In this document: positions 44,493 through 53,261 of the stretch, one piece after another | Layout: each line of letters starts with the position of its first letter | Numbering within the stretch: the stretch's first letter is position 1 | Assembly: GCF_003172935.1 (NCBI RefSeq) | Contig: NZ_QGKS01000294.1 | Coordinates: 1 to 64,000, forward strand | From: Micromonospora sicca | Lineage (GTDB): Bacteria; Actinomycetota; Actinomycetes; Mycobacteriales; Micromonosporaceae | Length of the DNA stretch: 64,000 nt | Direction of reading: 5' to 3' | Notes under the pieces: model-generated | Database searches by the model: none | What the model saw: only the letters and a program-made list of their open reading frames with translations | Told to the model about the DNA's origin: nothing | Translations under genes and position numbers: made by a program

Positions 44493-45694
44493 GGATGCAC
44501 CGTGCCGTCCTCGAGCCGGTTCACCGGCAGGTACGCGGGCGAGTAGGGGTACCGGGCGGCGGCCTCCTCGTCGATGTCCACGCCGAGGCCGGGCGCCTCC
44601 GACGGGTGCAGGTAGCCGCCCTCGAAGTGGTAGTCGTGCGGGAAGACCTGGTCGGTCTGGTCGGTGTGCCGCATGTACTCCTGCAGTCCGAAGTTCGGGA
44701 TCGCGATGTCGAGTTGCAGGGCGGCGGCCATGCAGACCGGGGACAGGTCGGTGGCCCCGTGCGAGCCGCTGCGAACGTGGTGCAGGGCGGCGAAGTCGAA
44801 GATGCGGCGCAGGTGGGTGATGCCACCGGCGTGCACGACGGTGGTACGGATGTAGTCGATGAGCTGCTCCCGGATGAGCTGGCTCGCGTCCCAGACGGTG
44901 TTGAACACCTCTCCCACCGCCACCGGTGTGGTGGTGTGCTGTCGGATGAGCCGGAAGCCCTCCTGCAGGTCGGCCGGGACGGGATCCTCCATCCAGGTCA
45001 GCGCGTACGGTTCCAGGCTGCGCCCGAGCCGGGCGGCCTCGATGGGCGTCAACCGGTGGTGCACGTCGTGCAGGAGCCGCAGGTGGGGCCCGAACTCGTC
45101 GCGGACCCGGGCGAACACGGCGGGCACGTGCGCCAGGTATCGCTCGGTCGACCAGGTGGCCTCGCTGGGCAGTGCGGCGTCGGCCGGCTCGTAGAACATC
45201 TTGTCGCCGCTGACGCCGTAGGTCTTGGCCAGGCCCGGCACACCGCATTGCACGCGCACCGCGCGGTAGCCGAGGTCGACGAAGCGCGCCACCTCGGTCA
45301 GCACCTGGTCGACCGTCTCACCGTTGGCGTGGCCGTACACCGTCACGCCCTCGCGGGACCGGCCGCCGAGCATCTGGTAGACCGGCAGGCCCGCCACCTT
45401 GCCCTTGATGTCCCACAGCGCGGTGTCGACCGCGGCGATCGCGCTCATCGTGACCGGCCCGCGGCGCCAGTACGCCCCCTGGTACAGGTACTGCCAGGTG
45501 TCCTCGATGCGGGCCGGGTCGCGGCCGATCAGCAGCGGTACGACGTGGTCGCGCAGATACGACGCCACGGCCAGCTCGCGGCCGTTGAGGGTGGCGTCGC
45601 CGACTCCGGTGACCCCCTCGTCGGTGACGATCTTCAAGGTGACGAAGTTGCGTCCGGGACAGGTGACGATGACCCGGGCATCAGCGATCTTCAC
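44486..45694 (-). CDS. manD: D-mannonate dehydratase, enolase superfamily (ManD type)
   Basis: The 402-residue enolase-superfamily protein starts at a GTG (45692-45694) with AAGGAGG upstream. It begins [29 protein letters not shown], typical of ManD/RspA. Metal ligands are in [15 protein letters not shown] and VGEVFNT. The His/Asp region [17 protein letters not shown] and the long C-terminal [19 protein letters not shown] match high-activity ManD enzymes. It dehydrates D-mannonate to KDG, the glucuronate branch of the pathway. It overlaps the aldolase stop by 4 bp. Confidence 0.93.
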   Translation of the reverse strand: MKIADARVIVTCPGRNFVTLKIVTDEGVTGVGDATLNGRELAVASYLRDHVVPLLIGRDPARIEDTWQYLYQGAYWRRGPVTMSAIAAVDTALWDIKGKVAGLPVYQMLGGRSREGVTVYGHANGETVDQVLTEVARFVDLGYRAVRVQCGVPGLAKTYGVSGDKMFYEPADAALPSEATWSTERYLAHVPAVFARVRDEFGPHLRLLHDVHHRLTPIEAARLGRSLEPYALTWMEDPVPADLQEGFRLIRQHTTTPVAVGEVFNTVWDASQLIREQLIDYIRTTVVHAGGITHLRRIFDFAALHHVRSGSHGATDLSPVCMAAALQLDIAIPNFGLQEYMRHTDQTDQVFPHDYHFEGGYLHPSEAPGLGVDIDEEAAARYPYSPAYLPVNRLEDGTVHPW

Positions 45695-46302
45695 GCTTCC
45701 TCCTTCCGGTCGTCGGCCGCGGCGAGCAGCTCGGCCAGCCGGTCCGCGGCGCCCGGCCGCAGCAGGTCGCTGCCCACGCCCACGGCGCAGGCACCGGCGC
45801 GCAGCCAGTCCGGCACCGCGTCCAGGGCGATTCCGCCGGTGGGCACGAGATCTGCGCCGGGCATCAGCTGCAGCAGACTTGTCAGATAGGCGGGGCCACC
45901 CACGTGGGCCGGGAACACCTTCACCGCCCCGCGACCCGCTGCGGCCGCCACCTCGCCCGGGGTGAACGCGCCCTCCAGGAAGGGCAGACCGCTGCTCTGC
46001 GCGACCTGCCGCACGTCGGGTGCCGGCCACGGGCTGACCAGGAACTGCGCGCCCGCCTGGACCGCCTGCCGCGCGATCGTGTCGTTCGTGACGGTGCCCA
46101 GTCCGAGCAACGCGCCCTCGGGCGCCTCGCGGCGGGCGTCCCGCAACGCCAGTGCCCAGTCCGGGGTCGTGGCGGTCAGCTCGACCACTCGTAGCCCCTG
46201 CGCGAACATCGCCGCCGCGGCTGCCGTGGCCTCCCTCGCCGACGGCAGCCGCAGCACCGGTAGCACGCGCTGCCCGTGCAGGGTGGCACGCGCCCAGGTC
46301 AC
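45691..46302 (-). CDS. 2-keto-3-deoxy-6-phosphogluconate (KDPG) aldolase
   Basis: The 203-residue class I aldolase of the KDPG/KHG family has a GTG at 46300-46302 overlapping the permease stop. [14 protein letters not shown] opens the barrel, [11 protein letters not shown] carries the catalytic Glu, and [25 protein letters not shown] follows. The Schiff-base lysine is Lys128 in AVKVFPAH (usually KFFPA), and the phosphate loop is LVPTGGI. It splits KDPG to pyruvate and glyceraldehyde-3-phosphate, the last step of the uronate route. Confidence 0.92.
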   Translation of the reverse strand: MTWARATLHGQRVLPVLRLPSAREATAAAAAMFAQGLRVVELTATTPDWALALRDARREAPEGALLGLGTVTNDTIARQAVQAGAQFLVSPWPAPDVRQVAQSSGLPFLEGAFTPGEVAAAAGRGAVKVFPAHVGGPAYLTSLLQLMPGADLVPTGGIALDAVPDWLRAGACAVGVGSDLLRPGAADRLAELLAAADDRKEEA

Positions 46303-47192
46303 GGCTCCGGCTCCTCTTTCACCCGGGCGACGAGCTGGGTCGGGTTGACATAGCGCAGGGCGATGACGAGCAGCACGAGCATCATCGACGTGTAGATCAC
46401 GGCCATGGCGTCCACCGACTGCTGCGCCCGGATGCCCGCGGCCGACATCGAGTAGTAGAGGGCGACGACCAGGGTCTGCGAATCGGGACCGGCGGTCAGG
46501 AAGGTCAGCTCGAACATGCCGACGGTCCGGACGAGGACGAGGATGGCGGAGGCCAGCATCCCGGGCAGCAGCAGCGGCGCCAGCACCCGCAGGAACATCG
46601 ACCGCAACCCCGCTCCGCACATCCGGGCCGCGCTCTCGATGCGTGGGTCGATCTGCTCGATGAACGGCGTCATCGTGAGGATGACGAAGGGGACCGACGG
46701 CACCAGGTTCGCCAGGACGACGCCGGACAGGTGGCCGGCGAGTCCGAACTTGTAGAGCACCGTCGCCAGGGGAATGCCGTAGGTGATGGGCGGCATCAGG
46801 ATCGGCAGCAGGAAGACCAGATAGGCGGCGCGCTTGCCCGGGAAGCTGCGGCGGGCGAGCACGTATGCCGCGGGCACGCCGATCAGCAGCGAGAGCCCGA
46901 CGACGAGCAGCGACACCTCCAGGGTCACCAGGATGACCTGGCCCAGGGTGAACTGGTGCCACGCGTCGCTGTACCACTTCGCGGTGAAGCCCTCGGGGAG
47001 CCAGGTGTCGAACCACTGCCGGCCGAACGAGCTGACCAGCACGGATCCGACGACCCCGAGGAGGTTGAGGAAGAAGAAGATGACCGCGCCCCAGACCAGC
47101 CAGGCGGCCGGACGGGCGACCAGTCGCCGGCGTGGCCGGGCCGGGCCGACGCCCGGTACGCCGGTGCCGGGGATACCGGTGACGCTCACCAT
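46299..47192 (-). CDS. ABC transporter permease (PotC/ThiP-like), uronate locus
   Basis: The 297-residue protein has about six hydrophobic segments; the first is [23 protein letters not shown]. The EAA loop is [28 protein letters not shown]. The ATG at 47190-47192 shares one base with the previous stop (TGATG). It should form a heterodimeric channel with the permease at 47192-48121 for uptake of uronic acid or short uronides. Substrate is inferred from operon partners. Confidence 0.9.
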   Translation of the reverse strand: MVSVTGIPGTGVPGVGPARPRRRLVARPAAWLVWGAVIFFFLNLLGVVGSVLVSSFGRQWFDTWLPEGFTAKWYSDAWHQFTLGQVILVTLEVSLLVVGLSLLIGVPAAYVLARRSFPGKRAAYLVFLLPILMPPITYGIPLATVLYKFGLAGHLSGVVLANLVPSVPFVILTMTPFIEQIDPRIESAARMCGAGLRSMFLRVLAPLLLPGMLASAILVLVRTVGMFELTFLTAGPDSQTLVVALYYSMSAAGIRAQQSVDAMAVIYTSMMLVLLVIALRYVNPTQLVARVKEEPEP

Positions 47193-48121
47193 CAGCCCTT
47201 ACCTCCAGAGGATCCGGTGTAGAGGCGGGTCCGCGCGAGCAGCACCACCGAGATGATGACCAGCTCGATGGCGCCCATCACCATGGCGATCGCCGAGGCG
47301 TACGGGTAGTCGTACTGCTCGTACGCCGCCTGGTACGCGGCGATGGAGATGACCCTGGTCTCGCCGGCCGGGTTGCCGACCAGGACCGCCGAGGGGAAGA
47401 CGCTGAAGGCGAGGACGAAGGTCAGGCAGAACGTCGTGGCCAGTCCTGGCATCAGCAGGGGCAGGGTGACCGTCCGGAACCGCTGCCACCAGCCGGCGCC
47501 GAGCGTCGCCGCGGCCCGCTCCAGGGTCGGGTCGATGCCCGACAGGTACGACAGCACGAGCAGGAAGGCGAACGGGAAACCCGTGATGATCAGGGAGAAG
47601 AAGACGCCCCAGTAGTTGTGGACGAGGCGTACCGGCTCGTCGGTGAGGTGCAGCGCCATCAGGACCCGGTTGAACCAGCCCGTCGGGCCGAGGAAGTTGA
47701 GCAGGCCCTGGGCGGTCAGCACGGTGCCCAGGGTGATGGGTACGACGAGCAGGATGGTGACCAGCCGCTTGCCGCGGAACCGCCCCCGCATCCGGTACGC
47801 GATGGGCACCGACGCCAGCACGTTGAGCAGGGCCGCCGGCAGTGCCAGCCCGAGGGTCGTCCAGATGGTCCCCCGCTGGTAGGCGTCCCCGAAGAAGCGG
47901 GCGTAGTCGCTGAACGGGCCACCCTTGGTGGGCTGGAACGACAGGCCCAGCCCGTAGAAGAACGGATACAGGAACAGCAGCACCACGAAGAGCACGGCCG
48001 GCGCGAGCAGCCACAGCTGACCGTCCACGCCGCGTTCGGCGAGGCGGTGCCGCCAGTGGGCGCGAGGCGTACGCGGCGGGCCGGTGGCAACCGTGGCGTG
48101 CGGGGAGGTCGTGACGCTCAT
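47192..48121 (-). CDS. ABC transporter permease (PotB-like), uronate locus
   Basis: The 309-residue membrane protein has the first helix WLLAPAVLFVVLLFLYPFFYGLGLSF and the EAA loop TLERAAATLGAGWWQRFRTVTLPLLMPG. It is of the spermidine/putrescine-iron-thiamine permease class rather than the MalF class, in keeping with the single ATPase carrying a TOBE domain upstream. The ATG overlaps the ATPase stop by 4 bp. Confidence 0.9.
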   Translation of the reverse strand: MSVTTSPHATVATGPPRTPRAHWRHRLAERGVDGQLWLLAPAVLFVVLLFLYPFFYGLGLSFQPTKGGPFSDYARFFGDAYQRGTIWTTLGLALPAALLNVLASVPIAYRMRGRFRGKRLVTILLVVPITLGTVLTAQGLLNFLGPTGWFNRVLMALHLTDEPVRLVHNYWGVFFSLIITGFPFAFLLVLSYLSGIDPTLERAAATLGAGWWQRFRTVTLPLLMPGLATTFCLTFVLAFSVFPSAVLVGNPAGETRVISIAAYQAAYEQYDYPYASAIAMVMGAIELVIISVVLLARTRLYTGSSGGKG

Positions 48122-49269
48122 CCGACCAGCCCCGGTTCCGCCAACCTGGCGCCCGCCGGATCGGCCAGCGGGGCGCTCGGGGCCTCGTCGGAGTCGCTCG
48201 GGAAGACGAGCAGCCGCTCGGGGTCGATGCTCAGCGCGACCGCGTCGCCGGGTGCGACCCGCCGGTCGGTGCGCAGGTGGACCCGGATGCCGGTAGCGGT
48301 ACGCGCCTCTGCCGCCAGTTCCCGGCCCTGGTACTCGACCACCTCGATCTCCGCCGGCATCGTGTTCGTCGCCGCCTCACCCGGTTCGCCGACCCGCACG
48401 TCCTCCGGTCGCACTCCGGCCATCACGGCGTCGCCCGGTGCGACGTCGCCCATCGGGTCGCCCACGAGGCGGAACCCGTCGGCCTCCACCGCCACGAGCG
48501 CGCCCTGCGGGGACACCGCCCGCATCGGCCACAGGTTGCGGTAGCCCATGAAGTCAGCGACGTGCCAGTTGGCCGGCCGGGTGTGCAACGTCTGCGGCGA
48601 GCCGATCTGCTGGACGCGGCCGGCGCGCAGCACGACGAGGCGGTCGGCCAGCGACAGCGCTTCCTCCTGGTCGTGGGTGACGTAGACGGTCGTGAGGCCC
48701 AGCGACTGGTGCAGCCGCCGGATCTCCGTACGCATCTCGAGCCGCAGTTTGGCGTCGAGGTTGCTCAGCGGCTCGTCCATCAGCACCAGCGACGGCTCGA
48801 GGACCACGGCCCGGGCGATGGCCACCCGTTGCTGCTGTCCGCCGGAGAGTTGCCCCGGCAGCTTGCCGGCGTGCTCCTCCAGACGGACGAGACGGATGGC
48901 CTCCGCGGTGCGCCGGCGGATCTCGTCCCTGGGCAGCCGCCGCATCCGCAGTCCGAACGCGACGTTCGCGCGTACGGACATGTGCGGAAACAGCGCGTAG
49001 TTCTGGAAGACCATGCCGAAGCCGCGGCGTTCCGGCGGCAGGGTGTCGACCCGCCGCTCGTCCTGCCAGATGCTGCCGGCGGTCAGCGGCAGCAGCCCGG
49101 CCAGGCAGTTCAGCGCGGTCGACTTGCCGCAGCCCGAGGGACCGAGCAGCGCGATGAACTCGCCCGTCCGAATCGTCAGATCCAGGCCGGCCAGTGCGTC
49201 CTGGCTGCCGAAGCGGCGGGACACACCATCGAGCCGCAGCTGCGAGAAGCCGGGCGTGGTCCCGGTCAT
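48118..49269 (-). CDS. ABC transporter ATP-binding protein with TOBE domain (PotA/MalK-like)
   Basis: The 383-residue protein has Walker A GPSGCGKST, Q-loop MVFQNYALFPH, signature LSGGQQQRV, Walker B LVLMDEPLSNLD and switch His in YVTHDQEEA. The C-terminal third is an OB-fold TOBE region (VMAGVRPEDVRVGEPG, ALSIDPERLLVF). It energises uptake through the two downstream permeases. The ATG at 49267-49269 overlaps the binding-protein stop by 4 bp. Unlike the alpha-glucan importer, this system carries its own ATPase. Confidence 0.93.
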   Translation of the reverse strand: MTGTTPGFSQLRLDGVSRRFGSQDALAGLDLTIRTGEFIALLGPSGCGKSTALNCLAGLLPLTAGSIWQDERRVDTLPPERRGFGMVFQNYALFPHMSVRANVAFGLRMRRLPRDEIRRRTAEAIRLVRLEEHAGKLPGQLSGGQQQRVAIARAVVLEPSLVLMDEPLSNLDAKLRLEMRTEIRRLHQSLGLTTVYVTHDQEEALSLADRLVVLRAGRVQQIGSPQTLHTRPANWHVADFMGYRNLWPMRAVSPQGALVAVEADGFRLVGDPMGDVAPGDAVMAGVRPEDVRVGEPGEAATNTMPAEIEVVEYQGRELAAEARTATGIRVHLRTDRRVAPGDAVALSIDPERLLVFPSDSDEAPSAPLADPAGARLAEPGLVG

Positions 49270-50483
49270 CCCTGCTTGACCTTTCCGCTGCCGATCTCGC
49301 GGTCCCACCGGTCGAACGCCGCCACCAGCGCCTTCGCGTCCAGCGGAACCTCCGTCGGGTTGCTCGCGATCAGCGCGTCGTACTCCGGACGGCCGAAGTT
49401 CCTGATGGCGTCCTGGCTCTTCTGCGGCGCCATCGAAAGCTCGACTCCCTTGACGGCGGGCCCCGGGTAGAAGTAGCCGTCGTCGAAGGCCTTCGCCTGC
49501 TGCTGCGGGGTCAGCATGAAAGCCAGCAGGGCCAGGACGGCCGCCTGCGTGTCCGTCGAGGCGCCCTTCGGGATGACGGCGTAGTGCGCGTCGGTCACCC
49601 AGTGGAACCCCTGCATCGAGCTGACCTTGGCCTCCTTGGGCACCGTCCCGAGCACGCGGGGGTTGATGTCCCAGCCGGTCGTCGAGGCGATCACCTCCAC
49701 GGACCCGTTGGCCAGGTTCTTCATCGTCTCCGTCGTACCGCTCGGGTAGTAGGAGACGTACTGGTTGAGCTCCTTGAGGTAGGCCCAGGTCTTGTCCCAC
49801 CCGTTCACCGGGTCCTTCGGATCCTTGTCCCCGAGGATGTAGGGCAGCCCCATCAGGAAGGTCCGCCCCGGGCCCGAGTTCGACGGACGGGCGTACTGGA
49901 CCTTGCCCGGGTGCGCCTTGGCGTAGGCCAGGAGCTGGTCCGCGGTGGTCGGCGGGTTCTGGACCTTCGCCGGCAGGTACTCCAGCAGCGGCCCGGACGG
50001 GTAGTAGGTGACGGTCACGCCCGCGTTGCCGGCGAGCTTCTGCATCGCGGCGGCCGGTTCGAGGTAGTCCTTCATGCCGGTCAGGCGGTCCTCGAACTTG
50101 GGCAGCACGTCCATCCACAGGCCCTGGTCGATGCCGGCCGCCAGCCCGTCCACGCCGGTGAGCACCAGGCCGATGTCCACGCGTCCCGCGTTCTGCTGCG
50201 CCTTGATCTTGCCGGCGAGTTCCGGCGCCGGGGACTTGGAGTAGGTCACCCGGGAGATGATGTCGGGATTGTTCTTGACGAACTCGTCGATCATCCCCTG
50301 CGTCAGCTGAAGGTTGCCCGCCACGTCGAGGACGTTGAGCGTCACCGCCTTCTTCGGCTTCTGCGGCACCTCGCCGTTGCTGTCGCCGCCGGCACCGGAG
50401 TTGTCCGGCGCTCCGCAGGCAGCGGTGACGGTGAGGATGGACGATGCTGCGGCTATCAGGGCGCTCCGCCGGGTAATGCCCAT
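49266..50483 (-). CDS. ABC transporter substrate-binding lipoprotein, uronate locus
   Basis: The 405-residue protein has a twin-arginine-containing start (MGITRRSALIAAAS) and lipobox TAAC, so it is an exported lipoprotein. The body is a two-lobe extracellular binding protein of the spermidine/putrescine-iron class (EFVKNNPDIISRVTYSKSPAPELAGKI, later ANGSVEVIASTTGWDI). It begins 60 bp after the LacI stop and is probably transcribed with it. It is likely the uronate/uronide receptor. The ATG at 50483 has GGAAGGGAACG upstream. Confidence 0.9.
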   Translation of the reverse strand: MGITRRSALIAAASSILTVTAACGAPDNSGAGGDSNGEVPQKPKKAVTLNVLDVAGNLQLTQGMIDEFVKNNPDIISRVTYSKSPAPELAGKIKAQQNAGRVDIGLVLTGVDGLAAGIDQGLWMDVLPKFEDRLTGMKDYLEPAAAMQKLAGNAGVTVTYYPSGPLLEYLPAKVQNPPTTADQLLAYAKAHPGKVQYARPSNSGPGRTFLMGLPYILGDKDPKDPVNGWDKTWAYLKELNQYVSYYPSGTTETMKNLANGSVEVIASTTGWDINPRVLGTVPKEAKVSSMQGFHWVTDAHYAVIPKGASTDTQAAVLALLAFMLTPQQQAKAFDDGYFYPGPAVKGVELSMAPQKSQDAIRNFGRPEYDALIASNPTEVPLDAKALVAAFDRWDREIGSGKVKQG

Positions 50484-50543
50484 GAACGTTCCCTTCCTCG
50501 ATCAGCCCGAAGGCCGGGTACGGCCGCGTTCCGGCCAGGATTG

Positions 50544-51533
50544 TCAGTTGGTCTGCGCGACTCCGGTCGAGGCACGCACGAGCAGTTGGGTCGGCAGTTC
50601 CCGGCGGGCGTTGCGTACGCCCTCGGGTTGCTCCAGCAGTGAGATCAGCAGGTCCACGGCGGCGCGCCCGGCCTGCGCCTTGCTGAGTGAGACCGTGGTG
50701 AGTGCCGGCGCGGACATGGTCGACATCTGGATGTCGTCGATGCCGATCACGCTCATGTCCTCGGGCACCTGGACGCCGCGGTCGCGCAGCCGGCCGAGCA
50801 GACCGAGTGCCATCAGGTCGTTGTAGGCGATGACCGACGTGACGCCGGAGGCGATGATGAGATCCGCCGCGGCGACCCCGCCTTCGAAATGGGGCGGGAA
50901 GTGACCGGCCACGACCAACTCCATGCCGGCCGCGGCGGTCGCGGCGCGCAGGCCGCGGAGCCGGTCTCGGGACGACCAGGAGGTACGCGGCCCGCCTACC
51001 CAGGCGACCCGTCGGTGGCCGAGCGCCTGGAGATGAGCGACCGCCTGCCGCATGCCGTCCACGTTGTCGAAGACGACGGACGGAACGCTGCCGAAGCGGC
51101 GGTTGACCATGACCAGGGTGGTGCTCTCGCACAGGTCGCGGATCTCTTCCTCCCGGGCCCGGGGAGAGCAGAGGATGAGGCCGTCCACCTGCTTGCCGAG
51201 GACCCGGATGAGTCCGACCTCGGCCGTCGGGTCCTCGTCCGTGTCGGCGAGGAACACGGCGTAGTCCGCCTCCCGCGCCCTGGCCTGCACGCCCTTCACG
51301 ACGCTCGGGAAGAAGGGGTTGGCCAGGTCCGGCACGATCAGGCCGATGTTCCCGGTGCGGCCGGTGATGAGACCCCGGGCGGCGCGGTTGGGCGCGTAGC
51401 CCAGCCGCTGGGCTGCCCGGAGTACGCGTTCACGCGTCGTCGGGTTGACCATCTCGGGCATCGACAGGGCGCGGGACACGGTGGACGGTGAGACGCCCGC
51501 CTCGCGAGCCACCTCTCGGATCGTTGCTCGCAC
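50544..51533 (-). CDS. LacI-family transcriptional regulator of the uronate locus
   Basis: The frame extends upstream, but the GTG at 51531-51533, behind GGAGG with seven-base spacing, gives a 329-residue LacI protein starting RATIREVAREAGVSPSTVSRALS. That is a standard helix-turn-helix with the hinge at about 45-58. The effector domain begins GNIGLIVPDLANPFFPSVV and includes VIGIDDIQMS. It should repress its own operon, the divergent uxaC gene and the secreted glucuronidases. The sites TGAAACCGTTTGCA (51573) and TGCAATCCTTTGCA (51663) lie in the intergenic region with uxaC. The inducer is probably a uronate or keto-uronate (inference). Confidence 0.93.
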   Translation of the reverse strand: MRATIREVAREAGVSPSTVSRALSMPEMVNPTTRERVLRAAQRLGYAPNRAARGLITGRTGNIGLIVPDLANPFFPSVVKGVQARAREADYAVFLADTDEDPTAEVGLIRVLGKQVDGLILCSPRAREEEIRDLCESTTLVMVNRRFGSVPSVVFDNVDGMRQAVAHLQALGHRRVAWVGGPRTSWSSRDRLRGLRAATAAAGMELVVAGHFPPHFEGGVAAADLIIASGVTSVIAYNDLMALGLLGRLRDRGVQVPEDMSVIGIDDIQMSTMSAPALTTVSLSKAQAGRAAVDLLISLLEQPEGVRNARRELPTQLLVRASTGVAQTN

Positions 51534-51572
51534 GGCCCCACCTCCTCCGCCGGTGAACGACAACCGTCAGTC

Positions 51573-51586
51573 TGAAACCGTTTGCA
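51573..51586. promoter_or_regulatory. Candidate uronate-LacI operator TGAAACCGTTTGCA
   Basis: Its first thirteen bases are identical to site A at 34740 and inverted site B at 34876. It is 40 bp upstream of the LacI start, in the LacI-uxaC divergent region. Confidence 0.75.
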
Positions 51587-51662
51587 GTTACATGTCAATA
51601 CTCGGTTGCGTAGATGTTTCGGAACGTTGAACGCCTCTCGCCTTGTAGCCGACGGGCCCTAG

Positions 51663-51676
51663 TGCAATCCTTTGCA
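51663..51676. promoter_or_regulatory. Candidate uronate-LacI operator TGCAATCCTTTGCA
   Basis: Near-palindromic 14-mer, similar to TGCAATCGTTTGCT at 32926. It is 35 bp upstream of the uxaC start and about 90 bp from the other operator in the same divergent promoter. Confidence 0.65.
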
Positions 51677-51710
51677 GGACCGGTTCGACGAGGCGCCAAA
51701 GGAGAGTTGC

Positions 51711-53150
51711 GTGGCACAGCTGCGTCTGCATCCCGACCGAGCCCTGCCGGCAGGGCAGGACGTCCGACCCGTCGCCCGCCGGATCTACCAGGCCACCCGT
51801 GAGCTGTCGCTGCTGTGCATGCACGGGCACGTGGACGCGGCCGTGTTCGCCGACGACCAGCGCTTCTCCGACCCGGCCCAGCTGCTGGTGGTGCCCGACC
51901 ACTACGTCACGCGGATGCTGGTCTCGCAGGGCGTGCCGCTGGAGCAGCTCGGAGTGCCCCGCGTGGACGGCGGTCCGGTGGAGGCCGATCCCCGGGAGAT
52001 CTGGCGGCGCTTCTGCGCCCACTGGCACCTGTTCCGCGGCACGCCCAGTCGGTACTGGCTGGAGCACGAGATCGCCGAGGTCCTGAAGATCGACATCGCG
52101 CCCGGTCCCGACACCGCCGACGAGCTGTACGACCTCATCGACGCCCGGCTGGCCGAGCCGGGTTTCCGGCCGCGGGCGCTGCTGGACGCCTTCAACATCG
52201 AGCTGATCTCCACCACGGACTCCGCCACCTCGACGCTCGAGGACCACGCCAGGCTGGCCGTGGCAGGGCTCGGCGCACGGGTGGTGCCGACCTTCCGGCC
52301 CGACGCGTTGACCCATGTCGGGCACGCCGGCTGGATCCGGCAGGTGCGGCGGCTGCAGGAGCTCTCCGGCGTGGACACCGGGGACTACGACGGATTCATC
52401 GCGGCTCTGCGCAGCCGCCGGGAGACCTTCGCCCTGGCCGGGGCGCGCGCCACTGATCACGGCCACCTCACCGCCGCCGCCGAGCCGCTGCCGGTCCCGC
52501 AGGCGAGGCGGGTCTACGCCGAGGCGTGCCAGGGCAGCGTGAGCGACACGGCGGCCGCCGCCTTCGCCAGCCACATGCTCTTCGAGATGGCTCGGATGTC
52601 CTGTGACGACGGCCTGGTCATGCAGATCCACCCCGGAGTGCTACGCGACCACGATCCGGCGGTCCACGCCGCCTTCGGCTCCGATCGGGGGTTCGACATC
52701 CCGGTGGCGGCCGAATTCACCCGCGCCCTCCAGCCGATGCTCAACGCCTTCGGCCGGGACCCGCACTTCCGGCTGGTGCTCTTCACCGTCGACGAGTCCG
52801 TCTACTCTCGGGAGCTCGCTCCGATCGCCGGCGTCTACCCCTCGGTACGGCTCGGCGCGCCGTGGTGGTTCCTCGACAGCCCCGACGGAATGCGACGCTT
52901 CCGGGAGTTGGTGACCGAGACAGCCGGCTTCTACAACACCTCCGGCTTCGTCGACGACACCCGGGCGTTCCTGTCGATCCCCGCACGGCACGACCTGGCG
53001 CGGCGCATCGACGCCGGCTATCTGGCCCGCCTCGTGGTCGAGCACCGGCTCTCCGAGGACGAGGCCGTCGAGACGGCTGTCGACCTGGCGTACCGCCTGC
53101 CGCAGGAGGTGTACGCACCCGCCACGTCAACCCCGACGACACGTACGTGA
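51711..53150 (+). CDS. uxaC: Glucuronate/galacturonate isomerase
   Basis: The 479-residue amidohydrolase-fold isomerase starts at a GTG (51711) with GGAG upstream. Metal-binding CMHGHVDAAVF near the N-terminus, WRRFCAHWHLFRGTPSRYWLEHE and ISTTDSATSTLEDH match UxaC, as do QIHPGVLRDHDP and the C-terminal APWWFLDSPDGMRRFRE and GFVDDTRAFLSIPARHD. It converts D-glucuronate to D-fructuronate and D-galacturonate to D-tagaturonate, the entry step for the leftward operon. It is divergent from the LacI gene across 177 bp with two operator-like sites. Confidence 0.95.
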   Translation: MAQLRLHPDRALPAGQDVRPVARRIYQATRELSLLCMHGHVDAAVFADDQRFSDPAQLLVVPDHYVTRMLVSQGVPLEQLGVPRVDGGPVEADPREIWRRFCAHWHLFRGTPSRYWLEHEIAEVLKIDIAPGPDTADELYDLIDARLAEPGFRPRALLDAFNIELISTTDSATSTLEDHARLAVAGLGARVVPTFRPDALTHVGHAGWIRQVRRLQELSGVDTGDYDGFIAALRSRRETFALAGARATDHGHLTAAAEPLPVPQARRVYAEACQGSVSDTAAAAFASHMLFEMARMSCDDGLVMQIHPGVLRDHDPAVHAAFGSDRGFDIPVAAEFTRALQPMLNAFGRDPHFRLVLFTVDESVYSRELAPIAGVYPSVRLGAPWWFLDSPDGMRRFRELVTETAGFYNTSGFVDDTRAFLSIPARHDLARRIDAGYLARLVVEHRLSEDEAVETAVDLAYRLPQEVYAPATSTPTTRT

Positions 53151-53261
53151 CCGTGTGGGCCCTGAGCAGCCGTACCAGAATCCCCGCGTCCTCGCCGCGG
53201 GCGACCGCGTCGATCTCACCTGCCGGCGCGCCACGACGGGTTGCCGCTCCTGCCGGCCATG

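Noticed and set aside
53151-53261. Possible short coding remnant between uxaC and the DUF4331 gene
   Set aside because: A minus-strand reading (GEIDAVARGEDAGILVRLL) vaguely resembles a conserved protein segment, but it is too short and lacks a start or any supporting context.
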